A stretch of 64,000 nt of DNA, from NCBI RefSeq assembly GCF_964026735.1, contig NZ_OZ034692.1:1-64000 (forward strand), given 5' to 3'. The DNA comes from Wolbachia endosymbiont (group E) of Neria commutata. Lineage in GTDB: Bacteria > Pseudomonadota > Alphaproteobacteria > Rickettsiales > Anaplasmataceae. The position numbers and the translations under genes are program-made. Position 1 is the stretch's first letter. The number at the start of each line of letters is the position of its first letter. Positions 1 to 7,968 of this stretch are shown one piece after another. The notes beneath the pieces are model-generated. The model did not search any database, was not told the DNA's origin, and worked only from the letters and a program-made list of their open reading frames with translations.

Positions 1-1004
1 TGATAGTTAAAATTATTAAGGAGTGTAGGCCGGGCAAAAAAATACCAATTTGGCTAATGCGTCAGGCTGGCAGGTCCCTTCCTGAATACCGCAAAGCAGT
101 GGAAAACATGAAAGATTTCATAGAAATGTGCTACAACACAGATTTGATAACAGAATTAACATTGCAACCAATAAAAAGATTTGACATGGATGCAGCGATA
201 ATTTTTTCAGATATTTTAATAATAGCTGATGTTTTAGGTTGCGATGTAAACTTTATACGCGGTGTAGGTCCAAAAATAAAACCTATAGAAAGCTCTGAAG
301 AGCTGCAATACTTACAAGAGGAAGAAATTGAAACTAAAACCCTGCCGATTCTAAACGCTATAAAAAAAGTCAGGAGCCAACTGTCAAAAGAAAAGTCTCT
401 TATAGGATTTTCAGGAGGACCATGGACAGTAGCCTCTTACATCATAGAAGGTGGAGGCAGTAAGACTTTTTCTACAATATTAAATTTTAGTCCACCTGAT
501 TTAAAGAAAATAATTGAAATCATTACGGAAGCAACGATTATTTATTTGATAAAACAAATAGAATATGGTGCAGACGTAATTCAGATATTTGATAGTAATG
601 CTGGTGCATTGTCAGAACCGTTATTCAGAGATTATATTATAGAACCAACAAAAAAAATTGTTTCAGCAATAAGGGCTAAGTTTCATGATTTTCCGATAAT
701 AGGTTTCCCAAGGTCCGCTAGAAAACTTTACAAAGATTACTGCGAACAAACAGATGTGTCTGCAATTAGTATAGATTATGACGTTTCAATAGAGTGGGCA
801 AAAGAAAATCTAAAACTTCCTCTGCAGGGAAATCTTAATCCTAGTCTTTTAGCTTATAATAAAAAAGAAGCACTGGAAGAAGCAAAGCATATATTGGATT
901 GCTTTAGAGATTTACCTTTTATATTTAACCTTGGCCATGGTGTACTTCCTGACACTCCGGTTGAGAATATTGCTGCACTGGTGGATTTAGTAAAGAGCTA
1001 CTAA
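1..1004 (+). CDS. hemE: Uroporphyrinogen decarboxylase (5' end at window edge)
   Basis: Cytosolic enzyme of haem synthesis that converts uroporphyrinogen III to coproporphyrinogen III. The reading frame is open from base 3 ([19 protein letters not shown]...), and the codon before it ends in TG at bases 1-2, so the true start is probably at or one base before the window edge. An internal ATG at 57 would cut off the conserved N-terminus and is not the start. Family signatures are visible: [12 protein letters not shown] (substrate arginines; family usually has Y where this has S) and [14 protein letters not shown]. Length of about 334 aa is normal for HemE. No partner gene follows closely on this strand. 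Confidence 0.95.
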   Translation, partial: IVKIIKECRPGKKIPIWLMRQAGRSLPEYRKAVENMKDFIEMCYNTDLITELTLQPIKRFDMDAAIIFSDILIIADVLGCDVNFIRGVGPKIKPIESSEELQYLQEEEIETKTLPILNAIKKVRSQLSKEKSLIGFSGGPWTVASYIIEGGGSKTFSTILNFSPPDLKKIIEIITEATIIYLIKQIEYGADVIQIFDSNAGALSEPLFRDYIIEPTKKIVSAIRAKFHDFPIIGFPRSARKLYKDYCEQTDVSAISIDYDVSIEWAKENLKLPLQGNLNPSLLAYNKKEALEEAKHILDCFRDLPFIFNLGHGVLPDTPVENIAALVDLVKSY

Positions 1005-1156
1005 CAGTTATGATCCAAGTGGCCCTCCTCCTCTTGTCATCACTGCCATTAAGTTAAGAAAAAAGAGCTTACTTCCCTACAAAGTAATAGCAGAGAAAAA
1101 ATAAGGTTATATAATAGTTTATGTGACCTTTAAATTAATACAATGGATAAAATATA

Positions 1157-1537
1157 GTGTTGCGTACTAAGTACAGATATAGAATACTCACTGGTCAAAT
1201 AGCAGTTCGTGCTAGAGAAATTATTAGGGAAGTATGTACTGCAAATTACATAGATATTGTAAGTGGCAACGTTACTCCTGACCATGTGCATATGCTAATC
1301 TCTATGTCTCGAAGCATGGCTCTATCCAAATTAGTGCAATATATCAAAGGAAAGAGTAGTCGTAAGCTATTCCAGGAATTTGAGCTATTAAGGAAAAGAT
1401 ATTGGGGCCAGCATCTCTGGGCCAGAGGATATTTTGCTGTTGCAGTTGGCAATGTCAATGCTACGGACGTGCAGAAATATATTAAAGAGCAAGGAACACA
1501 CCATAAGAGTAATGATTTCAATATTTCAGAGTTTTAA
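1157..1537 (+). CDS. IS200/IS605-family Y1 transposase TnpA, 5' end frameshifted
   Basis: HUH single-strand transposase. The HUH motif is visible as DHVHML and the catalytic tyrosine as VQKYIKEQ near the C-terminus. The only start in frame is GTG at 1157, giving 126 aa, shorter than the usual 140-150. Just upstream another frame reads LIQWIKYSVAY, which resembles the missing N-terminus of this family (before TKYRYRIL), so about two bases seem to have been lost near 1167. The gene is therefore probably inactive, though most of the catalytic domain is intact. It lies against an IS630 remnant at 1627. Confidence 0.8.
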   Translation: MLRTKYRYRILTGQIAVRAREIIREVCTANYIDIVSGNVTPDHVHMLISMSRSMALSKLVQYIKGKSSRKLFQEFELLRKRYWGQHLWARGYFAVAVGNVNATDVQKYIKEQGTHHKSNDFNISEF

Positions 1538-1573
1538 AACTTATAATCTGCTTTACAAGCGTTTACTCAAACC

Positions 1574-1589
1574 ACCAGCTTCAGCTGGT
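1574..1589 (+). repeat. Subterminal hairpin of the IS200-like element (right end)
   Basis: ACCAGC TTCA GCTGGT forms a perfect 6-bp stem with a four-base loop about 35 bp after the transposase stop. Single-strand transposing IS200/IS605 elements are recognised through such end hairpins. This marks the right end of the element. Confidence 0.65.
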
Positions 1590-1626
1590 TGTAATTGATA
1601 TCGATTTTTACAGAATTTCAAGATGA

Positions 1627-2138
1627 TACCTTTATTATCTATTCCAGATTCATCAATATATACCAGATTATCAGGAGCTTACGTTGCTATAACTTTCAAG
1701 AATTCTGCTCGTTTTTTTTTGCTTCTTTCTTTGTATCCATAGGTCTTTTTTTCGTGTAAATCCAATATTTTTGAGGGCAGGGTGGATCGTTTGGTGGCTG
1801 ATATTGCCCCAAAGTTCAGCCATCTCTGATTGAGTTTTACCTCCATGTTTTTTCGCAAATTCAGCAAAGGCATTCCAGTCGGTAATTTTATGATTATAGC
1901 CTACACTTCCCGGCTTTTTCGATGCAAAACTCCCGTTTCTTTGCACCTTACTTGCCATTCGTACAAAGTTGTTTCTCCTATCTTAAATCTTTTTGCCACA
2001 ACTTCTCTGCTTTCGCCTTCATCCAAGGCTTCCATTGCTTTTTTCCTTAAATCATAACTATATGCTGCTGGCATTTAATACTTCTCATATCCTAAATCCT
2101 TATCTTACACTATTTGGATTATTGGGAGAAGGGGTATA
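1627..2138 (-). mobile_element. IS630-family remnant A, truncated within the DDE domain
   Basis: One terminal repeat is visible at 2117-2138 (GATTATTGGGAGAAGGGGTA). Reading leftwards, the transposase starts at ATG 2074, and the sequence ends near 1627 shortly after YIDESGID, the first catalytic Asp motif. The other end is missing; it abuts IS200 sequence. A second copy with the same end sequence lies at 10716-11519. Confidence 0.75.
1671..2074 (-). pseudogene. IS630 transposase N-terminal part, frameshifted
   Basis: From ATG 2074 the frame encodes MPAAYSYDLRKKAMEALDEG, a helix-turn-helix domain that breaks after RCKETG and continues in another frame as SFASKKPGSVGYNHKITDWN down to a stop at 1671. 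Joining the two needs one base. The same junction sequence is present in the second copy near 11300, so the shift is either inherited or a programmed frameshift. The DDE catalytic domain is almost entirely missing. Confidence 0.75.
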
Positions 2139-2258
2139 CTGTCCATTTTTTTGTTTACGGATAACCTCTGAGCAAAACTCCATATTTCATTCTATTCTAC
2201 TGCTATTTTGGATAGGTTTCCATTGACTTTCTGGAACTGTACATCCGAGAGTTTAGTG

Positions 2259-3605
2259 TTAGCTAAAAATTTTTCTTAGTTCCTTAACGTGGCCAAGTTT
2301 TATTATCTCAATATCATGAGAAGAGTAATTGCCATTTTGAGGCATGATCGCTTTTTTAAATCCTAATTTTTGTGCTTCTTTTAATCTCAAGTCAGCATGC
2401 GCAACATTTCTAATTTCACCCGAAAGTGCAACTTCGCCACAGATTATCGAAGAAGCTGGAAGTGGTAAATTCACTACACTTGAAATCAGAGAAGCAGCAA
2501 CGGCAAGGTCAGCTGATGGTTCCTGTATTTTGAGTCCCCCTGCAATGTTTAAGTATACCTCTTTATCATGTAAAAATATTTTGCAACGAGCGTTTAGTAC
2601 CGCAATAATCATAGCAAGCCTATTAATATCCCAACCCACCACTGCTCTTCTTGGAGTTGCCATATTCGTTCCTGCTATCAGCGCTTGAACTTCCATTAGA
2701 ATTGGTCTTGATCCCTCAATTCCTGCAAATACTGCACTGCCAACTACTTCTCTATCATGAGTTCCATTTCCCATAAGAAATAAAGATGATGGATTATCAA
2801 CAGGCGCAAGTCCTGATTTTGACATCTCAAAAACACCAATTTCATTTGCAGGACCAAATCTATTTTTAATAGTACGCAAAATTCGGTATTGATTACTATT
2901 TTCACCTTCAAAATATAATACCGTATCCACCATATGCTCTAAAGTTTTTGGTCCAGCTATTTGTCCATCTTTAGTAATATGGCCAACTATTAGTAGTGAA
3001 ACACCATATTGTTTAGCAAGAACAGTTAACTCATGAGCACAAGTACGCACTTGAGTTACAGTGCCTGGAGCTGATGTGACTCTACTATCATACATGGTTT
3101 GTATGGAATCAATTATTAAGAATTTGATGTTTTTGTTTTCCTTTACTGCTGTTATCACATCTGTTGAGGAAACTGTAGATAAAAGCTTTATCTTCGGTTC
3201 ATTTATTTTTAGACGTTTTGCTCTCAAGCTTACCTGCTCTAAAGACTCTTCGCCAGATACATAAAGACATTCAAAAGAGGAAGACTTTGTAAGGTTTGCC
3301 GCAATCCTAAGCAAAAGAGTGGATTTTCCAATTCCAGGCTCACCACCAATTAAAATGCTAGCGCCTTGGACAATACCTCCACCAAAAACTCTATCCAGCT
3401 CTTCTATTCCAGTTAAAAAACGTTCAGGAGTGATGATTTCACTATTCGACAACGCCTTCATTAAAATTGGCGCAGATATATTTTTTTTATCAGTTTTTAC
3501 TACTATTTCTTCAACAACTGTATCCCAACTGTCACATGCAATGCATCTCCCTACCCATCTACCGGTAGTATGTCCGCAGGTTTGACACACGTATATTGTT
3601 TTCAT
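2259..3605 (-). CDS. radA: DNA repair protein RadA (Sms)
   Basis: RecA-like ATPase that helps process recombination intermediates. In order: an N-terminal zinc finger (CQTCG...CIAC), Walker A GGEPGIGKST near residue 90, the RadA-specific KNRFG motif (KNRFGPANEIGVF), and a C-terminal Lon-protease-like domain. The ATG at 3605 is preferred to the TTG three codons upstream because RadA proteins begin MKTIYVCQTCG-like. About 448 aa is normal. It lies downstream of pyrF on the same strand, but a hairpin at 3674-3694 separates them, so it is probably a separate transcription unit. Confidence 0.95.
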   Translation of the reverse strand: MKTIYVCQTCGHTTGRWVGRCIACDSWDTVVEEIVVKTDKKNISAPILMKALSNSEIITPERFLTGIEELDRVFGGGIVQGASILIGGEPGIGKSTLLLRIAANLTKSSSFECLYVSGEESLEQVSLRAKRLKINEPKIKLLSTVSSTDVITAVKENKNIKFLIIDSIQTMYDSRVTSAPGTVTQVRTCAHELTVLAKQYGVSLLIVGHITKDGQIAGPKTLEHMVDTVLYFEGENSNQYRILRTIKNRFGPANEIGVFEMSKSGLAPVDNPSSLFLMGNGTHDREVVGSAVFAGIEGSRPILMEVQALIAGTNMATPRRAVVGWDINRLAMIIAVLNARCKIFLHDKEVYLNIAGGLKIQEPSADLAVAASLISSVVNLPLPASSIICGEVALSGEIRNVAHADLRLKEAQKLGFKKAIMPQNGNYSSHDIEIIKLGHVKELRKIFS

Positions 3606-3673
3606 CAGAATCAAAATTCTTTATATCGCTAAGTATAGACCTAATTATTTGTGGTGACTAATGTAAAAATAGA

Positions 3674-3694
3674 CTACCCATAAGAGTGGGGTAG
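3674..3694 (-). terminator. Hairpin after pyrF
   Basis: CTACCC and GGGTAG form a 6-bp stem with a 9-nt loop. Read on the minus strand the stem is followed by a T-rich tract (tctattttta). It is placed as a pyrF terminator or as an attenuator before radA. Confidence 0.5.
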
Positions 3695-3750
3695 CTTTAG
3701 CTTGTTAACGCACTTCCAGTGCAATATACAACCTACATTTACTCAAGATG

Positions 3751-4428
3751 TTATAGTGAATCTAGTATTAATTCCGCACTACTTACAGGATCATCACTTT
3801 TTGTAATAGGCCTACCAATTACAATGTAATCTGCTCCAAGTGTAATTGCCTCTTTTGGCGTTGCCGTTCTTTTTTGGTCATCATGATATGGATCGATGCG
3901 AATTCCCGGAGTAATAATTTTAAAGTCTTTACCGCATTCTTTCCTAACTTCTTGAGCTTCCAATACAGAACAAACTATCCCATGTAAACCAGCCTCCTTT
4001 GCAAGCTTTGCAAACAAAATCACCTGTGATTTTACTTTTCTCTCGATTCCAAGTTCGCTCAAATCTTCATTACTCATACTAGTTAGTACAGTAACCCCAA
4101 TCAGCTTTATTTTTGTATCTTGCACTGTATTTAGCGCTCTTTTCAGCATTTCTATTCCACCACAGACGTGCAATGTCAGCATTTCAACGCTCAGATCTTT
4201 TATCACTTCAACTGTTTTGGCCACAGTGTTTGGAATATCATGTAATTTAAGGTCTAAAAAAATCGGCACATTACATTTTGCAACTTCTTCTACTCCAAGC
4301 AGACCATTAGCAGCAAAAAACTCTAACCCCAGCTTTATCATGCTTATCTTATTGCGTAAGATATTAGCTAAAGAAACAGCCTTATTTAGATCTTGTGTAT
4401 CCAGTGCACATATTATTGGGTTTATCAT
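3751..4428 (-). CDS. pyrF: Orotidine 5'-phosphate decarboxylase
   Basis: Last step of de novo UMP synthesis: decarboxylation of OMP. The active-site motif DLKLHDIPNTV (DxKxxDI) is present near residue 60, as is the phosphate-binding end GADYIVIGRPIT. Its 225 aa is standard for the small bacterial form. The ATG at 4428 precedes INPIICALDTQD, the conserved first strand. It is transcribed leftwards with no overlapping neighbour, and a hairpin follows the stop. Confidence 0.95.
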   Translation of the reverse strand: MINPIICALDTQDLNKAVSLANILRNKISMIKLGLEFFAANGLLGVEEVAKCNVPIFLDLKLHDIPNTVAKTVEVIKDLSVEMLTLHVCGGIEMLKRALNTVQDTKIKLIGVTVLTSMSNEDLSELGIERKVKSQVILFAKLAKEAGLHGIVCSVLEAQEVRKECGKDFKIITPGIRIDPYHDDQKRTATPKEAITLGADYIVIGRPITKSDDPVSSAELILDSL

Positions 4429-4584
4429 CCCTTACAGGTAAAACGACTGAACGGCTGTTATGTTAGCATGCATATCAAAGAGGCTCAAGCTAAAATTACT
4501 GTCTTTCGCGCAAACTAAATTTAATTGTCCTATACCCTACTATATTTTAACCGTTACTTCAAGTTCTAGATCTCCCTATCAAAG

Positions 4585-4615
4585 TTGCTGAATAAAATTC
4601 CTTGCTTGCTATAAT
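4585..4615 (+). promoter_or_regulatory. Candidate sigma70 promoter for dxr
   Basis: TTGCTG at 4585-4590 and a consensus TATAAT at 4610-4615, spaced 19 bp, lie 27 bp before the GTG start of dxr. The -10 is strong and the spacing slightly long. Confidence 0.4.
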
Positions 4616-4642
4616 TACAATTTATCTTGAGCTTACTTTATA

Positions 4643-5830
4643 GTGAAAAAGATTTCAGTTTTAGGATCCACAGGAAGTATAGGAAAAAAAACTGCAGATT
4701 TATTATTAAAGAGAAAAAAAGAATACCAAGTAGAAGCATTGAGCGCTCACTCAAATTTTGCTCTACTGGCCAGCCAAGCAAAACTGCTGGGTGCAAAATA
4801 TGTTACTATCTCAGATGAAAGGTTCTACAAAGACCTCAAAGAAAATTTACTCGATACAAACATCAAAATAGAAGTAGGCAGCGAAGGTTTAGCAAATATT
4901 GCTTCTCTACCTGTTGATCTTTCAGTTGTTGCAATAGTTGGCATCGCAGGTCTTGAACCAGTTATGCGTGTCATAGAAAGTGGCACTAGAATTATTGCAC
5001 TGGCAAACAAAGAAAGTATCGTTTGTGGTGGAAAATTATTACTACAAAAAGCCAAAGAGAAAAATGTACAAATAATTCCTATTGACTCTGAGCACAATGC
5101 AATTTTTCAAGTTTTGCAAAATGACAATCAATGCATAGAAAAAATCATACTCACTGCTTCTGGTGGACCATTTTTAAATTATAGCCTTGAACAATTAAGA
5201 AATGTCACGGTAGATGAAGCGCTTGCTCATCCAACTTGGAACATGGGAAAGAAGATTTCAGTGGACAGTGCAACAATGATGAATAAAGCGCTAGAAATAA
5301 TAGAAGCGCACAACTTGTTTAACATTAGTGCGAATAAAATTGAAGAGATCATCCATCCTGAATCGATAGTACATGGGATAGTAGTTTATAATGATGGTTT
5401 TAGCTTTGCTGTGCTTGCAGAAACTGACATGGCAATTCCCATATCATATGCTTTGTCTTGGCCAGATAGATCAACCTCAAATTATAAATTAAATTTAACA
5501 AAGCAAAAAAAATTGACTTTTCAGGAGCCAGATTATATACGTTTTCCAGCACTAAGTCTTAGCATGGAAGTGCTAAATTCTTCTACACCACACACAAATA
5601 GCATAGTGCTCAATGCTGCAAATGAAATAGCTGTAAATGCATTTTTGAAATCACAAATAGGCTTTTTAAGAATAGTGGAAGTAGTAAGATCAACAATAGA
5701 AAGTTTCGATAATCATAGGTGTATTAACTCGCTGTCTGATGTAATGAATATTGACTGTGAAAGTCGTGCTATTGCTCATAAAATTATCAGACCTCTTTCA
5801 AAATTGACAAAAAGGGAAAAATTAGTATAA
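4643..5830 (+). CDS. dxr: 1-deoxy-D-xylulose 5-phosphate reductoisomerase
   Basis: First committed step of the MEP isoprenoid pathway, NADPH dependent. It starts with GTG at 4643 (MKKISVLGSTGSIG), where GSTGSIG is the NADPH-binding loop. The metal and substrate site ligands are visible in IDSEHNAIFQ and in the ASGGPF and HPTWNMGKKISVDSATMMNK segments. Length 395 aa is typical. Oddly, the last dozen codons lie in sequence that matches the left end of the IS5-type element at 52822, so an IS insertion seems to have supplied the C-terminal tail and stop codon. The catalytic domains are untouched. Confidence 0.95.
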   Translation: MKKISVLGSTGSIGKKTADLLLKRKKEYQVEALSAHSNFALLASQAKLLGAKYVTISDERFYKDLKENLLDTNIKIEVGSEGLANIASLPVDLSVVAIVGIAGLEPVMRVIESGTRIIALANKESIVCGGKLLLQKAKEKNVQIIPIDSEHNAIFQVLQNDNQCIEKIILTASGGPFLNYSLEQLRNVTVDEALAHPTWNMGKKISVDSATMMNKALEIIEAHNLFNISANKIEEIIHPESIVHGIVVYNDGFSFAVLAETDMAIPISYALSWPDRSTSNYKLNLTKQKKLTFQEPDYIRFPALSLSMEVLNSSTPHTNSIVLNAANEIAVNAFLKSQIGFLRIVEVVRSTIESFDNHRCINSLSDVMNIDCESRAIAHKIIRPLSKLTKREKLV

Positions 5831-5907
5831 AAACATACAATTAAAGGTATGAGATACAGAGAAATAGAAAAGTTGAAAGGAGAAAAATTCCTGCGTTTGA
5901 CAGGGTG
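5789..5907 (+). repeat. Left end of an ISWpi1-like IS5 element, cut off by a second IS
   Basis: Sequence from AGACCTCTTTCAAAATTG onwards runs parallel to the IS left end at 52822. It includes the start of the transposase (MRYREIEKLKGEKFLRLTG, compare MRYEETKELDNEKFRRLTG at 52881). The match stops exactly where the IS903-like element begins at 5908. The first part overlaps the 3' end of dxr. Confidence 0.7.
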
Positions 5908-6999
5908 GGCTTTGTTGCATAGCTACTTGCATTAATGTTTTATATAAAAAATTCAAGCAGCCATTTCAAACTTTGGCATACCAATTTCAGTAAATCTATT
6001 CATTAAATGGCATTTAATTAACAGCTCTTTTTCACGATTCATTTCAGACTTATTTTTCAGGCTAAATCCAAATGTTTTTTTGAACCTAAAGAAAAAGCCT
6101 TCAATATGTGATCTTAAGCCATATTTCATCATCATCTTCCATTCTTTCTTCATAGTTTTCGTAAGATTGTATAATCTTCAGATTGTTATTTCTTTCCGAT
6201 AAATAATCTACTTTTTCACGGAGTGTTGCATTCTTTATAGGTCGTATTATAGGTTTTATACTAAGTTCCTTACAAATCTTATATACATTTCTTCCATCAT
6301 AAGATGCATCTGCACGAAGAGATGAAATATCATACTTGCCGTCTATTTCTTCAAGCATAGTACATGCTGTCCCGTAGAGTTGCGTTGGTATACTTGATGG
6401 CTATTACTTTTTTGCTACCTATATTTAAAGTAGCATGTAGTTTTCTTACTTGATCTGCTCCATTATATTTTCTTGTTTCGACATTATCTTTATTATGCTG
6501 ACCACTATTACTATAAATACTGATTACTGTGCTATCCATAGCAATTTCAATATTTTCTATATCATCTTTATTCACTCTATAATCATTGATTTTCATATTG
6601 AGCTTACTTAGTCGACAACAAGCCTGGGAATAGCTAATGACTTTCAAGTCCTTTCCTATCTTTTCTAGAATCCTTTTACAAAACCTACTGCCTGCCTTAA
6701 ACCTATCCTAAATAGGTATATGTATTAAAATTACGGCCCTATCACTATAAACATTGTTACCGCCGGCCAATTTTGGACTGTTTTCATACCAATTTTCTAT
6801 TGCTTCATCAATAAAGTGAAAAATATTTCCTCTTTTTTCGAGAAATTAGTTATATTCTCTTTGGTTGCTGACTCTCATTTTTTGTAGCATAAACTATATT
6901 TGTTTGGAAAATGCCTATTTTACAATAAAATGTGTTAGTAACCCATACTTTTAAAAGGCTTTTCCCCTCTCTAAAATATTCTTGCTATGCAACAAAGCC
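5908..6999 (-). mobile_element. IS5-family, IS903-group-like element with intact ends
   Basis: A perfect 16-bp inverted repeat GGCTTTGTTGCATAGC (5908-5923) / GCTATGCAACAAAGCC (6984-6999) bounds about 1.09 kb. The start of the repeat resembles the known IS903 terminal sequence. No clear 9-bp target duplication is seen. The transposase inside is broken, so it could move only with help in trans. Confidence 0.8.
5953..6878 (-). pseudogene. IS903-like DDE transposase, multiply broken
   Basis: From ATG 6878 the frame meets a stop after ten codons, continues as HFIDEAIENWYENSPKLAGG, is stopped again near 6712, and then runs in three consecutive frames (about 6647-6351, 6358-6101, 6153-5953). Recognisable DDE pieces are AMDSTVISIYSNSG (first Asp) and SLRADASYDGRNVY (second Asp). 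Stops and shifts in each section show advanced decay. Confidence 0.8.
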
Positions 7000-7009
7000 G
7001 GCCAGGAGT

Positions 7010-7147
7010 GTAGATCTAAACTAAAACCAAATATCTGTTTGAGCCTATAGAAAAAACTTCAATATAAGACCGTGCTCCATACTTAAGCTTTTTTTCCATG
7101 TGCCAATACCATCCTAATAGTTTTCGTGTATGTTAATGTAGCTGTTT
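7010..7147 (-). repeat. Second IS903-like transposase fragment
   Basis: The sequence around 7020-7110 is a diverged copy of 6058-6150 (C-terminal transposase region, e.g. the 'ccaaat...tttgagcctatagaaaaaac' stretch). It keeps no open frame and no ends. Confidence 0.5.
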
Positions 7148-7266
7148 GAGATTTAATATTATTGCGGGTATTGTGAATTTGCGGCATAGTTTTTAATGAT
7201 TTTTGAGCTGGGGATTTCTTACCAGATTTTATCAGCAACTTGCTTCACGTTGTTTCCCAGGGGGTC
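7148..7266 (-). repeat. Inverted end of an IS5-type element (same family as 32542-33520)
   Basis: From gagatttaatattattgcgg to the terminal CAGGGGGTC, this is the reverse complement of the left end of the complete IS at 32542. An oppositely oriented end of the same element lies at 10604, so the intervening 3.3 kb is bracketed by inverted IS ends. Confidence 0.75.
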
Positions 7267-7269
7267 TAA

Positions 7270-7921
7270 CAGTGTTTACACATAGAAAACCCAAAAAAGT
7301 AGTTCTGTTTATCGGACAGACAAAGAAAATTGGATTTATATAAAAATAACAAGTATAATTAACGAGGACTTGTTTGATACAGTGCAAAAACAATTGGCTG
7401 AAAATAGAAAAAGAGCCAGAGTACAACGAGGTATGGGAATATATCTGTTACAAGGACTAGTAGCATAGCATGTAGGTGTTGTAACTGTGCTACTATGGAG
7501 TAAGTAATGGAGGATACGGTTATTATCGTTGTTTTGGTATGGATGCTAGCCATTTTAATGAAAATAAGATATGTAACAGCAAATCAATTCGTGCAGAAAT
7601 ACTAGAAAGACTATATGGGAAGAAGTGAAAATAGTGTTAAAAGAACCAGAGAGAATTGCAAAAGAGCATCAATTTAATCTTTTAAAATATGAGAATAAGC
7701 AACCAGATGACATACTTGAAAAGCAGGAAAACATGCTAGATCGCAAAAAATTACAACAGGAATTAGATCTTAATTGTTATAGGACTGTGGAATCTAGGTA
7801 TAAAAATACTTGCAAATCATGCAATAGAGAATGGATTTTAAAAGCATGCGTCAAAAACAATTTCTATGATGAAATAGGCTGGATCCCAGTGTCCTCTACT
7901 TGCATGACAGAAAAAAGGTGA
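7270..7921 (+). pseudogene. Serine recombinase C-terminal relic
   Basis: Fragments in several frames resemble the C-terminal part of a large serine recombinase: NEDLFDTVQKQLAENRKRARVQRG, then a zinc-ribbon-like CRCCNCA / YYRCFGMDASHF region, then a coiled segment ([23 protein letters not shown], open frame 7625-7921). Frameshifts and stops lie between them, and the catalytic N-terminus is missing. The last part of the open frame is not recombinase-like and runs into a palindromic repeat at 7879. The assignment to recombinase is by recognition only. Confidence 0.5.
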
Positions 7922-7968
7922 ACTGGAATGACAAAAAAGGAATGTTGGAATGACACCAAGAGGTTTAT
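7879..7968 (+). repeat. Wolbachia palindromic intergenic repeat
   Basis: CTGGATCCCAGTGTC followed by acttgcatgacag, then two further tggaatgacac-type copies. The same family is present inside murA (22368) and valS (13405) and in part at 59080. It probably contributes the first 14 codons of the annotated AsmA reading frame. Confidence 0.6.

Noticed and set aside
1246-1521. Antisense open frame inside the IS200 transposase
   Set aside because: It is a shadow of the plus-strand transposase, which has the HUH motif; the antisense protein has no family features.
2344-2688. Plus-strand frame inside radA
   Set aside because: It lies entirely in radA and encodes no recognisable domain.
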